Below are positions 43,508-52,014 of a stretch of 64,000 bases of DNA, one piece after another. Made by a program: the position numbers and the translations under genes. Numbering within the stretch: position 1 is the first letter of the stretch; each line of letters begins with the position of its first letter. This DNA is from Elusimicrobiota bacterium. GTDB lineage: Bacteria > Elusimicrobiota > Elusimicrobia > UBA1565 > JACRDR01. The notes beneath the pieces are model-generated. The model saw nothing but the letters and a program-made list of their open reading frames with translations, was not told where the DNA came from and made no database searches. The DNA is taken from the NCBI GenBank assembly GCA_016194745.1, contig JACQBA010000016.1, positions 248,001 to 312,000 of the forward strand, in the 5' to 3' direction.

Positions 43508-45029
43508 CCCCAAGGCCGCGCGTTCGGACAAGGAGACGATGGGGCGCAACGTCCTCACCGGCCTCGCCAATCACGGCTTCGGGATCGCAGTGTCCCTGCT
43601 CACCGCGCCGAGCATCATCCGGGGGCTCGGCGCGACGGACTACGGTCTCTGGAACGTCGCCCTGACGATCGGCGGCTGGGCGGGGTTCGTCAGCCTGATC
43701 TTCTCGACCTCGGCGGTGAACTTCGTCGGCAATGCCGTCGGGCGCAAGGACGACGCCGGCTGCCTGGAGGCGGGGAGGGCGCTCGGACGGCTCGCGCTCG
43801 TCTACGCGATCATCGCGGGAGCGGCGATCTCGCTGGCGGCTCCGGTCCTGGCGCGGAACGTCCTTCACGTGGAGGCGGGGCGCGCGGCGTTCGCGGAGCG
43901 CATCCTGCTCGCCCAGGCCGCCTTCATCTTCTTCCAAGTCTTGTCGTCTCTCGCGAGCGGCATCGTCGGCGCGCACCAGAGGCTCGACGTCTGCAACGGC
44001 ACGAGGATGATCGGGACGGCGCTCCAAGGAGGCGGAGCCTCGTTGTGGGTGCTCGCGGGCTACGGACTCGAGGCCGTGGTTTGGTGGGTCGTCGCCGCCC
44101 AGGCGGTCGAATGGGCGTTGCTGGCGTGGTTCGCCAAGCGGCTGCAGCCCTCGGCCGCCGGCGCGCCCCCATCCGTCGACATGCGCGCGTGGTCGCGGCG
44201 GCTCCTCGACTACGGAGGCACTCTGTTCGCGGGATTCTTGGCGGGCCAGCTCGTCATGCCGGCGAGCCGCTTCCTCCTGGGCGTGTTCCGGCCGCTCGCG
44301 GAGGTCGCCTATCTCACCGTGCCGACGACATTGGCCGGACAGGTGCGCATGCCGAGCACGCATTTCGCCAACGCCATCCTGGTCGCCGTGAGCAAGAAGG
44401 CGGGCGAGGGGGACCGCGAGGGCCTCAAGGAGCTTTACCTTAGCGGGCTTCGCTGGTCGTGGCTCGCGGTGATCCCGCTGACCGCCATCGTGACCGTGAT
44501 CGGCGGGGACTTCATCTCCGCGTGGATCAGCCCGGAGTTCGGCGTCCACGCCGGGCCGCTCGTGCCGCTCTTGGTGCTCGCGACCGCCGCGCAGGCGCTC
44601 GGCAGCATCCCGGCCGTCCTGTCGCACGGCATCGGGCAGCCGCGCCCCTGGGCGGCGGTCTGTATGCTCGGCGGAGCGGTGAACCTCGCGTGCTCGTGGT
44701 GGCTGATCCAGAGCCGCGGCGCCTACGGGGCGGCCGCCTCGCTCGCGGCGACGAGCGCGCTGTCGACGGGCCTCATCTTATGGTGGGCGAACCGGGAAGT
44801 GGGGGCGGGCGCGGCCGACGTCCTGCGGGCGCTCGAGCCGAAGGTCGTGGCCGCGGCGCTCGCCGCGGCGTGGGTGAGCGCGGCATGGCGGCCCGCGCTG
44901 CCGGCCATCCTGGCGGTCGTGGCGCGCGGCGCGGCGGGAGCCGCCGTGATCGCGGCGACGGCGCCCTTGTGGCTGCGCAAGGACGAGCTCGACTATTTCC
45001 GTCGGCTCGTCCCGGCGGGGGGCCGATGA
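43500..45029 (+). CDS. Polysaccharide flippase (Wzx/MATE-like), copy 1
   Basis: This 509-residue protein has about 12-14 hydrophobic segments. The N-terminal GRNVLTGLANHGFGIAVSLLTAP and LGATDYGLWNVALTIGGW are typical of polysaccharide biosynthesis flippases, which move lipid-linked repeat units across the inner membrane. It is clearly paralogous to the protein at 61362-62903. It lies between the polymerase-like gene and glycosyltransferases of the first sugar locus. Confidence 0.88.
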   Translation: MGSPKAARSDKETMGRNVLTGLANHGFGIAVSLLTAPSIIRGLGATDYGLWNVALTIGGWAGFVSLIFSTSAVNFVGNAVGRKDDAGCLEAGRALGRLALVYAIIAGAAISLAAPVLARNVLHVEAGRAAFAERILLAQAAFIFFQVLSSLASGIVGAHQRLDVCNGTRMIGTALQGGGASLWVLAGYGLEAVVWWVVAAQAVEWALLAWFAKRLQPSAAGAPPSVDMRAWSRRLLDYGGTLFAGFLAGQLVMPASRFLLGVFRPLAEVAYLTVPTTLAGQVRMPSTHFANAILVAVSKKAGEGDREGLKELYLSGLRWSWLAVIPLTAIVTVIGGDFISAWISPEFGVHAGPLVPLLVLATAAQALGSIPAVLSHGIGQPRPWAAVCMLGGAVNLACSWWLIQSRGAYGAAASLAATSALSTGLILWWANREVGAGAADVLRALEPKVVAAALAAAWVSAAWRPALPAILAVVARGAAGAAVIAATAPLWLRKDELDYFRRLVPAGGR

Positions 45030-46063
45030 GCGGCGCGCGCGTGCTCGTCGCCGGCGCCCATATCGGGCTCGTGGAGCAGATGGAGGCGTGCGTGGAGCGC
45101 GCGTTCCGCGAGGCGGGCTGCGAGCTCCGGATGTTCGACTACCGCGCGAGCCGCGTGGCGCCGTCGTTCCTCAAGCGCCTCATCCCCGCCGGCCTGCGGG
45201 CGAAACTCTCGCCGCGCCGCGTCCCGGCCGTCGAGCGGGCGGACGCGGCGCGCAGCAACGCGGCATTCCTCGAGGAGGCGCGGCGCTTGCGCCCCGAGCT
45301 CTTCGTGGCGCTCCGCGCCGATCGGCTGGCTCCCGAGTCCGTCCTTCGCCTCAAGGAGTCCGGAGCCTTCGCCGTCAACTGGCTGGCGGACGACCCCGAG
45401 CGCTTCGTGCCTCCGGAGACGGTCGCGCCCTACGACGTCTGGGCGGTCGTCGACGCGACGTGGGCCGGCTGGCTTAAGCGCCATGGGGCCAAGCGCGTCG
45501 AGCACCTGCCGCTCGCCTGCGATCCGGCGCTCCATCATCCCGTCGAGCTCGCGCCGGAGGAGTGCCGGCGATGGCAGTCCAAAATCTGCTTCGTCGGTTC
45601 CTATTCTCCGTCGCGGGAAGCGGCCCTGAGCGCGGTCGCGGACCTCGGCCTGTCGGTGTGGGGCCCCGGCTGGTCGGCCGCCGCGGACCCGGCGGTGCGC
45701 GCGCGCGTGCGCGAGGAGCGGGCCTTGCCGCGGGAGGAGTGGCTCAAGGCCTACGCGGCGGCGGACGTGGTGGTCAACGTGCACGCGCAGGCGGTCGAGG
45801 GGCTCAATATGCGCGTGTGGGAGAGCCTGGCCGCGGGGGCGTGCCTCGTGGGCGACGCGCGCGCCGACATCGAGCGCTTCCTGCCCGGCGCGGTCGCCAC
45901 CTTCCGCGACGCCGGGGAGCTCCGCGCCGTCTGTTCCGCGCTGCTTGAAGATCCCGCGCGGCGCCGGGCGCAGGCCGAGGCGGGTCGAAAGCGGGTGATC
46001 GAGAACCACACCTTTCTGCACCGGGCGCGGGTCCTCTTGGAGTGGGGGAGCGCGGCCCGATGA
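45026..46063 (+). CDS. CgeB/DUF3880-like glycosyltransferase
   Basis: The 345-residue protein resembles the CgeB spore-maturation group of GT4-like glycosyltransferases: ELFVALRADRL, AVNWLADDPERFVPP, LPLACDPALHHP, KICFVGSYSPSREAAL and NMRVWESLAAGACLVGD. ATG 45026 overlaps the flippase stop. It probably adds a sugar to the repeat unit. Confidence 0.8.
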   Translation: MSGARVLVAGAHIGLVEQMEACVERAFREAGCELRMFDYRASRVAPSFLKRLIPAGLRAKLSPRRVPAVERADAARSNAAFLEEARRLRPELFVALRADRLAPESVLRLKESGAFAVNWLADDPERFVPPETVAPYDVWAVVDATWAGWLKRHGAKRVEHLPLACDPALHHPVELAPEECRRWQSKICFVGSYSPSREAALSAVADLGLSVWGPGWSAAADPAVRARVREERALPREEWLKAYAAADVVVNVHAQAVEGLNMRVWESLAAGACLVGDARADIERFLPGAVATFRDAGELRAVCSALLEDPARRRAQAEAGRKRVIENHTFLHRARVLLEWGSAAR

Positions 46064-47181
46064 CGCGCGCGCCGCGGTCGGCGCTCGCCGCCGCGGCGTC
46101 GCGCGCGGCTCTGGCGGTCCTCGGGTTGGCGCTCGGCGTCGCGATCGCGGAGGCCGCGCTGCGCCTGGGTTTGCCCGTCGGCGCGTACCTTCCGGAGCAC
46201 GTCAATCAGCCTGGAAAGCGCGTCTCCGGCACGCGCGTCCCGGGGACGCGGCGGATCGTCGTCCTGGGAGACAGCATGTGCGCCTATCCGGGCTCCTGGC
46301 CCGACCGGCTGCAGGCCGTCTTGGACAAGACGGCGCCCGGGCGCGCGGAGATCGTCAACGACGCCTTGCCGGGCACCGGCCCGGATACCTACCGGAACGT
46401 GCTGTCGTTGAGGGGCTTGGCTGTCGCCCCCGACGTCGTCCTCGTCATGGCGTACGTAGGCAACGACCTGCAGGACGTGCGGGACTGGCAGCGCCAGCCG
46501 GCTCCGCGGCGCGCGCTGCGCGACTGGCTGCGGAGGCACTCCTATCTCGCGTGGTTCATCCGCGAAACCTGGCTGCGCAAGCTCAAACATCTCGCGCAAG
46601 CGCCGAGGACGCTGACGTGGCGACAGTGGGCGATGGCGGCGGGAGCGGAACGCGGGGTGCCCGATAAGGAGCTCAAGCGTCGCCTCGCGAGCGTCGAGAG
46701 CGTCCTGCCCAAGCGCGCGGGCGCGCCGCCGATCAACACCTATCTCCTCGAGTTCGCCGTTGCCGAGCCGGGAAGGTTCCGCAGCAGCCTGGACTTGAGC
46801 GACGCGTCTTTGGCCTCGGCGATGGACGCCTCCGAAGGGCTTCTCGAGGAGATGCGCGGGATGATCCGGAGCCGCGGCGCGGCGATGGCCCTCGTGGTCG
46901 CGCCGAGCTGCCTGCAGGTGAACGAGACTTGCGCCGCGTTCTTCCGGTCCATCGGCTACGACGTGCCCAAGGACATGGCGGGATTGGACGCGCCGAATCG
47001 CCGGTGGCTGGCTTGGGCGGAGCGCGCCGGCGTCCCGGCCCTCGATCTGCGGGAGGCGCTGCGCCGTCCCGCGGCGAGACCGCTCTACCGGACGCTCGAC
47101 GACCATTGGAACGCGCAAGGCGCCCAGGTCGTCGCCGAGGCGATCGCGCGCTTCCTGCGCGATAAGGGCCTGGCCCCGTGA
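46060..47181 (+). CDS. Membrane-anchored SGNH-type acyltransferase/esterase-like protein
   Basis: After one N-terminal membrane helix (about 10-33) the protein carries SGNH blocks: RRIVVLGDSMCAYPGSW, NDALPGTGPDTYRNVL, VLVMAYVGNDLQDV and the C-terminal DDHWNAQGAQVVAEAIARFL with the catalytic Asp/His. Members in exopolysaccharide loci O-acetylate or deacetylate glycans outside the inner membrane. The start overlaps the preceding stop (ATGA). Confidence 0.8.
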   Translation: MTRAPRSALAAAASRAALAVLGLALGVAIAEAALRLGLPVGAYLPEHVNQPGKRVSGTRVPGTRRIVVLGDSMCAYPGSWPDRLQAVLDKTAPGRAEIVNDALPGTGPDTYRNVLSLRGLAVAPDVVLVMAYVGNDLQDVRDWQRQPAPRRALRDWLRRHSYLAWFIRETWLRKLKHLAQAPRTLTWRQWAMAAGAERGVPDKELKRRLASVESVLPKRAGAPPINTYLLEFAVAEPGRFRSSLDLSDASLASAMDASEGLLEEMRGMIRSRGAAMALVVAPSCLQVNETCAAFFRSIGYDVPKDMAGLDAPNRRWLAWAERAGVPALDLREALRRPAARPLYRTLDDHWNAQGAQVVAEAIARFLRDKGLAP

Positions 47182-47238
47182 GGCGGCAAGTCAAGGACGA
47201 AAAATGTTAGCGTTCTCCTTCGTCCGCACCCCGATATC

Positions 47239-48141
47239 GTGACCAACGCTCGGCCCTGTCCCTTGTGCGCAGACCCGGCGGCCCGTCCGGCGCTCGCGCT
47301 TTCCGGCGGCATCGAGATCGTCCGCTGCGCCGCCTGCGGGCTGCTGTTTCGCCCGGCGGTCCCTCACGATCTCAGACCTCTCTACGGCGAAAGCTACTTC
47401 AAGGATTACTTCCACGCGGCGGGGACCGCCGACAGCCGGGCGCCCCGCGAGTACGCGGCCGACCGGGAGCGGCTCGTGGGAAAATTCTCCGAGCATCTGG
47501 AGCGGCTCGAGAGGTTCAAGGCGCCCGGGCGCCTGCTCGAGATCGGGTGCGCGCGCGGGTACCTCCTCGAGGCGGCGAAGCGGCGCGGTTGGGACGCGAC
47601 GGGGCTCGACATCTCGGCCTTCGCGGCCGACAGCGCCCGCGCGGAGTTCGGCGCGCGGGTCGTCACGGGCACGGTCGAGGCGGCGCCCTTCGAAGACGGA
47701 GCCTTCGACGCGGTGGTGGCGCTCGAGTACATCGAGCACGTCGCCGATCCCGTCGCGACCCTTCGGCGCGTCAGGCCGTGGCTGGCGCCCGGCGGCGTCT
47801 TGATGATTAGCACGCCCAACGCGGGATCGCGCGCCGCGCGCGCCCATCCGGAGACGTTTGACGGGTTCCTCGAGACGGTGCACTTCTCCTATTTCACGCG
47901 CTCGACGATGAAGGAGCTTCTGACTCGCTCGGGTTTTGAGCCGGTCGAGATCCGCACCGACAACGCGCTCGTGACGACGGACACGCTGGCCGGGGCGGGC
48001 GTCAAGTCTCCGGAGCGTTGGCGGGCGCTCGCCAACCTCGTCGCGCCGGGACTCAAGGCGTGGATCCGCGGCGCGGCGGGCCGGTGGCTCGAGGGACCGT
48101 CGATGATCGTAATCGCGGCGCCGCGCAAGGCCGGCCGATGA
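47239..48141 (+). CDS. Methyltransferase with N-terminal zinc-ribbon-like motif
   Basis: Residues 9-40 hold two CxxC pairs (CPLC and CAAC), then a class I SAM methyltransferase core: GRLLEIGCARGYLLEAAKRRGW, TGLDISAFA, DAVVALEYIEHVADPVATLRRV and GGVLMISTPN. Such proteins methylate sugars or lipid carriers in polysaccharide loci. The GTG start follows a 57-base gap; it overlaps the next gene by four bases. Confidence 0.85.
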   Translation: MTNARPCPLCADPAARPALALSGGIEIVRCAACGLLFRPAVPHDLRPLYGESYFKDYFHAAGTADSRAPREYAADRERLVGKFSEHLERLERFKAPGRLLEIGCARGYLLEAAKRRGWDATGLDISAFAADSARAEFGARVVTGTVEAAPFEDGAFDAVVALEYIEHVADPVATLRRVRPWLAPGGVLMISTPNAGSRAARAHPETFDGFLETVHFSYFTRSTMKELLTRSGFEPVEIRTDNALVTTDTLAGAGVKSPERWRALANLVAPGLKAWIRGAAGRWLEGPSMIVIAAPRKAGR

Positions 48142-49259
48142 ACGCGCCCGTCAAGGTCGTCCACTTGACGGAAGGCTTGATCGATCCCAAGTTCCGCCAG
48201 TGGGGCGGCATGCAGCGCTCGCTCGCGTGGCTCGCGGAGTTCCAGAAGCGCCACGGCTTCGAACCGGAGATTTGGGTCTTGGAAAGGATGTCCGAGGTGC
48301 CTCCCGGCTTCCCGATCACGGTGCGCACGATCCCTGCCTGGGATCACCGGCGTCCCGACCACGTGCTGCGCTTGGCGGCGCGCCTGCGCGGGTCGGGGGC
48401 GCGCGTGCTCCATACGCACGGCTACTGGGCGGGAGCGCTCGGCCGGCCGGCGGCCTGGGCGGCCGGCGTGCCCGCGCGAGTCCATAAGGTCGCGAGCGCC
48501 TACCGGGCGGAGTACCGTTGGACGCACCGCATGACCGAGAGACTCCTCTCGCGCATCACCAGCCGGGTGATCGCGGTCTCCGACGACGTGAAGCACTTCC
48601 TCGTGCGCGACGTCGGCGTACGGGAGGAGAAGATCGTCGTCATCGCGAACGGGACGCCCGAGCCCGCCATGCCGCAGGACCGCGCGGCGCACCGGGCCTT
48701 TTTCGGGTTCGGCCCGCGGGACTTCGTCGTCGCGTCGCTGTCTCGCCTCGCGGCCGGCAAGGGGCTCGAGGACCTCGTCATGGCAGCCTCGCGCCTCGGT
48801 ACCTCCGAGCCGAGGCCCCGACTCCTCATCGCGGGAGACGGACCGCTGCGCAGGGACCTCGAGCGGCAGGCCGCGAGCCTGCTCGGCGAGGGCGGCGGAC
48901 GCTTCCTCGGCTGGGTGGACGACGTCGGCCGCGTGCTGGGCGCCGCGGACGCCTTCGTGCTGGGGTCCGAGGAGCGCGAGGGATTCTCCACCGCGCTGGT
49001 GCAAGCGCTGGCCGCGCGCCTTCCCGTCGTCGCGACGCGGGTGGGGGGCAACGTCGAGGCGATCGAGGACGGCGTCTCGGGACTTCTCGTCGCGCCCAAC
49101 GACCGGCCCGGCCTGGCCGCGGCGCTCGCGTCTCTCAGGGACTCGTTGGATCTCCGCCGCACGCTCGGGGCGGCGGGGCGCGCGCGCTACGAGGAGCGCT
49201 ACCGCATCGAGACCACGGCCCGCCGCGTGTGCGATCTCTACGGGAGCTTGCTCGGATGA
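48138..49259 (+). CDS. Glycosyltransferase family 4
   Basis: The 373-residue protein has the GT-B fold with VHLTEGLIDPKFRQWGGMQRSL at the N-terminus, RVLHTHGYWAGALGR, ARVHKVASAYRAEYRW, and the retaining GT4 motif EREGFSTALVQALAARLPVVATRVGG. The acceptor and donor are unknown. It overlaps both neighbours by four bases. Confidence 0.88.
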   Translation: MNAPVKVVHLTEGLIDPKFRQWGGMQRSLAWLAEFQKRHGFEPEIWVLERMSEVPPGFPITVRTIPAWDHRRPDHVLRLAARLRGSGARVLHTHGYWAGALGRPAAWAAGVPARVHKVASAYRAEYRWTHRMTERLLSRITSRVIAVSDDVKHFLVRDVGVREEKIVVIANGTPEPAMPQDRAAHRAFFGFGPRDFVVASLSRLAAGKGLEDLVMAASRLGTSEPRPRLLIAGDGPLRRDLERQAASLLGEGGGRFLGWVDDVGRVLGAADAFVLGSEEREGFSTALVQALAARLPVVATRVGGNVEAIEDGVSGLLVAPNDRPGLAAALASLRDSLDLRRTLGAAGRARYEERYRIETTARRVCDLYGSLLG

Positions 49260-51259
49260 GCGGACGCCCGCCTCGCGGAGTGAGCGTGATCGTCCCGGCC
49301 TGGAACGGGACCGAGCTTCTGCGCAAGAACCTGCCCGACGCCGTCGCGGCCTGCGCGAGGCTGCGGACGCCGTGGGAGGTCCTCGTGGTGGACGACGCTT
49401 CCACCGACCCGCTCGCGGAGGCCGTCGAAGGACTCGAGGGCGTACGCATCGTGCGGCGGGAGAAGAACGGGGGATTCGGGCCCGCCTCCCGCTCGGGCGC
49501 CGCCGAGGCCGCGTTCTCCATCCTCTATTTCCTCAATTCCGACGTCCGTCTCGACGAGGACGCGCTCGCGGCCGTCGTTCCGCATTTCGATGACGAGGAC
49601 GTGTTCGCGGTCGCCTCGCTCGACGCGGAGAGCTCGCCCTTCGCCGTCCCCGCCGTCACGCGCAGGCTCGGCCTCTTGGGCGTGCGGTATCTGCCGGTGA
49701 TCAAACCCGAGGGCGCGGTTCCGCTCCTGTTCGCGACCGGCGGGCACGCGGCGTTCGACGCAGCCAAGTTCCGCGAGCTCGGCGGCTTCGACGAGCTCTT
49801 CGACCCGTTCTATTGGGAGGACATCGACCTCGGCGTCCGGGCGCGCGCGCGCGGCTGGAAGATCCTGCTCGAGCCCAAGAGCGTGGCGCGCCACGGCGGA
49901 GCGGGCTCGGTCTCCCGCAAGTTCTCGGCTTTCCGGATCGAGCGTTGGCGCGCGGGGCACCGCTTCCTCTTCACTCTGCGCCACGGACGCCCGTCGCCGC
50001 GCGCGTTCGCGGCCTTGTCGGCGTCCCACGGTTGGGCCGCGCCTTGCGCGCTCTTGGAGGCGGCGGCGCGCTGGACTCGCGTGTCCCCGCAGCGCCGCGC
50101 GTCGGAGCCCGTCCTGCGCGCGTTCTCCTCGGCGCAGGTCAAGGCGTCGCGTGCCGTGCCCCGGACCGTCGCGTTCTTCTCCCCGGCGGGCGAGATCTCG
50201 GGCGGCGGGGAGCTCAGCCTCCTCGTGCTCCTCAAAGCGCTCGATCGCTCCAAGTTCCGTCCGGTGCTCTCCTGTCCGTCCGACGGCGAGCTGGCGCGGC
50301 GCGCGCGCGAGTGCGGGGCCGAGGTCGCGGTCCATCCTCTGTCGTCGACGGCGGCCGGACTCCTCGGCGGCGAGGTGTCTCGACTCGCCCGGTGGCTATT
50401 GAAGGAGGACGTCGACCTCGTGCACGCGAACGCTTCCGGCAGGACCCTGCTCTTGCCCGCCATGGCCGCCAAGACGCTCGGCTTGCCCGTCGTGTGGCAC
50501 GCGCGCATCGCGGACTCAGACGGGCTCATGGACGCCGCGGGCCGCGCCGCGTCCGACAGGATCATCGCGACCTCCGCCTATGTCGCGGCGAAGTTCGAGG
50601 GATACCCGAGACTGTCGATCGTCCCCAACGCCGTCGACGCCGCGGCCTTCGCGCGGCCGGCGGCGGGCACGCGCGAGCGTCTCGGGCTGGGGCCGGGGGA
50701 TCTGGTGGCGGCCGCGATGGGGAAGCTGCACGCGTGGAAGCGCTTCGACGTCGCGGTCGAGGCGTTCGCGCGGGCGCGGTCGAAGGAGCCTCGGCTCCGA
50801 CTGCTCGTGATCGGCGACGGCCCCGAGGCGGAGGCCCTTGGAGCATTGGCGCGACGCCTCGATGCGGCTTCCGGAGTCGTCTTCGCCGGCTGGAGGGAGG
50901 ATCCCGCGCCGCTTCTGGCCTCCTCGGACATGCTTCTCCATCCGACCCCGGGCGAGCATTTTGGACGCGTGTTCATCGAGGCGATGGCGAGCGGCCTTCC
51001 GGTCGTGGCGCGCGCGGACGGCGGCGCGGCGGAGATCGTCAAGGACGGCGAGACGGGGCTCCTCGTGCGCGGAGGCGCGCCGGAGGCGTTCGCCGACGCG
51101 CTGCTCTCCCTCTGCGCATCGCCGGAGCGCCGCCGGAACATGGGCCGGGCCGGACGGGAGGAAGCCCTGCGGCTTTACGAACCCGCCGCCGCGGCGCGCC
51201 GGATCGAAGCGGAATATGAGCGCCTTTTAGACGGCGCTATCGACGGTGGCGGTCATTGA
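49256..51259 (+). CDS. Bifunctional glycosyltransferase, GT2-GT4 fusion
   Basis: The 667-residue protein joins two enzymes. Residues 1-250 are GT2 (VSVIVPAWNGTELL, VLVVDDASTDP, YFLNSDVRLDEDALA, FDPFYWEDIDLGVRARARGW). Residues 300-667 are GT4 (FFSPAGEISGGGELSLLVLLKAL, VDLVHANASGR, PNAVDAAAF, GEHFGRVFIEAMASGLPVVARADGG). Joining them would let two successive sugars be added by one protein. It closes the first exopolysaccharide locus. Confidence 0.88.
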   Translation: MSGRPPRGVSVIVPAWNGTELLRKNLPDAVAACARLRTPWEVLVVDDASTDPLAEAVEGLEGVRIVRREKNGGFGPASRSGAAEAAFSILYFLNSDVRLDEDALAAVVPHFDDEDVFAVASLDAESSPFAVPAVTRRLGLLGVRYLPVIKPEGAVPLLFATGGHAAFDAAKFRELGGFDELFDPFYWEDIDLGVRARARGWKILLEPKSVARHGGAGSVSRKFSAFRIERWRAGHRFLFTLRHGRPSPRAFAALSASHGWAAPCALLEAAARWTRVSPQRRASEPVLRAFSSAQVKASRAVPRTVAFFSPAGEISGGGELSLLVLLKALDRSKFRPVLSCPSDGELARRARECGAEVAVHPLSSTAAGLLGGEVSRLARWLLKEDVDLVHANASGRTLLLPAMAAKTLGLPVVWHARIADSDGLMDAAGRAASDRIIATSAYVAAKFEGYPRLSIVPNAVDAAAFARPAAGTRERLGLGPGDLVAAAMGKLHAWKRFDVAVEAFARARSKEPRLRLLVIGDGPEAEALGALARRLDAASGVVFAGWREDPAPLLASSDMLLHPTPGEHFGRVFIEAMASGLPVVARADGGAAEIVKDGETGLLVRGGAPEAFADALLSLCASPERRRNMGRAGREEALRLYEPAAAARRIEAEYERLLDGAIDGGGH

Positions 51260-51297
51260 AAGGTTCGAATTTCGGCTGTATCAACGACTGACGCCGG

Positions 51298-51327
51298 TCG
51301 ACACGTCCAATTGCGGAGTGCTATGAT
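51298..51327 (+). promoter_or_regulatory. Possible promoter of the outer-membrane barrel gene
   Basis: TCGACA (51298-51303) and TATGAT (51322-51327) are 18 bases apart, with TGC making an extended -10. ATG 51336 lies eight bases after the -10, so the message would be leaderless or nearly so. Confidence 0.5.
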
Positions 51328-51335
51328 CGTCGCGC

Positions 51336-52010
51336 ATGAGAGGACTCCGCTTCGCCGCCCTAGGTTTCGCGCTGGCCGCCGCGGCTCCGGCCGCCGCTCA
51401 AGAGTTGGCGGACGTCCTAGGCGAACGGGATGCGTTTTGGCTCGGCGCCGCGCCGCTTCCCGACGAGGAAGACGACGACGGGCTCGATCAGCGCGGGCTG
51501 CTCTCTCTCGGGCTGCGGGGTAGCTTCGGCCGCGAGGCGCAGCAGCGCTCGGTCGAGTGGGGGCCGACGCTGAGCCTCGAGATCGGCTCCTCCGAGGCGA
51601 CCGCCCGAAACCGCTTCAAGTACGAGCTCGAGTACAGCTACAACGACGCGCTGACGAAGCTCGTCGAGGATGAGGCCGCGCAGACCCTGCGCGTGCGCAC
51701 GCACGAGCTGCGATACGCCAAAGTGTCCCTGCTGCGCGTGGCGGGTTTCGACGTCGGCAAGCGCTTCGGCATGGTGCCCTATTTGGCGGGCGGCGTGCAG
51801 TACGTCGACTCCCGGGGCGACTTGGGAGAGGAAGGACGCACCGTCGATTTCTATTGGGCGCCGACGATGGGCGCGGGCCTCGAAATGCTCATCAGCCGGC
51901 GGACGACGCTCGCCCTAGACTACGAGCAGAACTTCGAGGGCGAACGCCGCCGAATCTCCCGGTTCTCCTTCGAACTCAAGCTGCGCGTCTTCGGGGAAGA
52001 GGACGAGTAG
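51336..52010 (+). CDS. Small outer-membrane beta-barrel protein
   Basis: The 224-residue protein has a signal peptide (FALAAAAPAAAQ) and alternating amphipathic strands typical of eight- to ten-stranded barrels (LLSLGLRGSFG, WGPTLSLEIG, FKYELEYSYN, VPYLAGGVQYVDSRGD, AGLEMLISRRTTLALDYEQNF), ending in FELKLRVF. It stands alone and converges on the peroxidase-like gene, four bases apart. Its role is unknown. Confidence 0.75.
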   Translation: MRGLRFAALGFALAAAAPAAAQELADVLGERDAFWLGAAPLPDEEDDDGLDQRGLLSLGLRGSFGREAQQRSVEWGPTLSLEIGSSEATARNRFKYELEYSYNDALTKLVEDEAAQTLRVRTHELRYAKVSLLRVAGFDVGKRFGMVPYLAGGVQYVDSRGDLGEEGRTVDFYWAPTMGAGLEMLISRRTTLALDYEQNFEGERRRISRFSFELKLRVFGEEDE

Positions 52011-52014
52011 CCGT

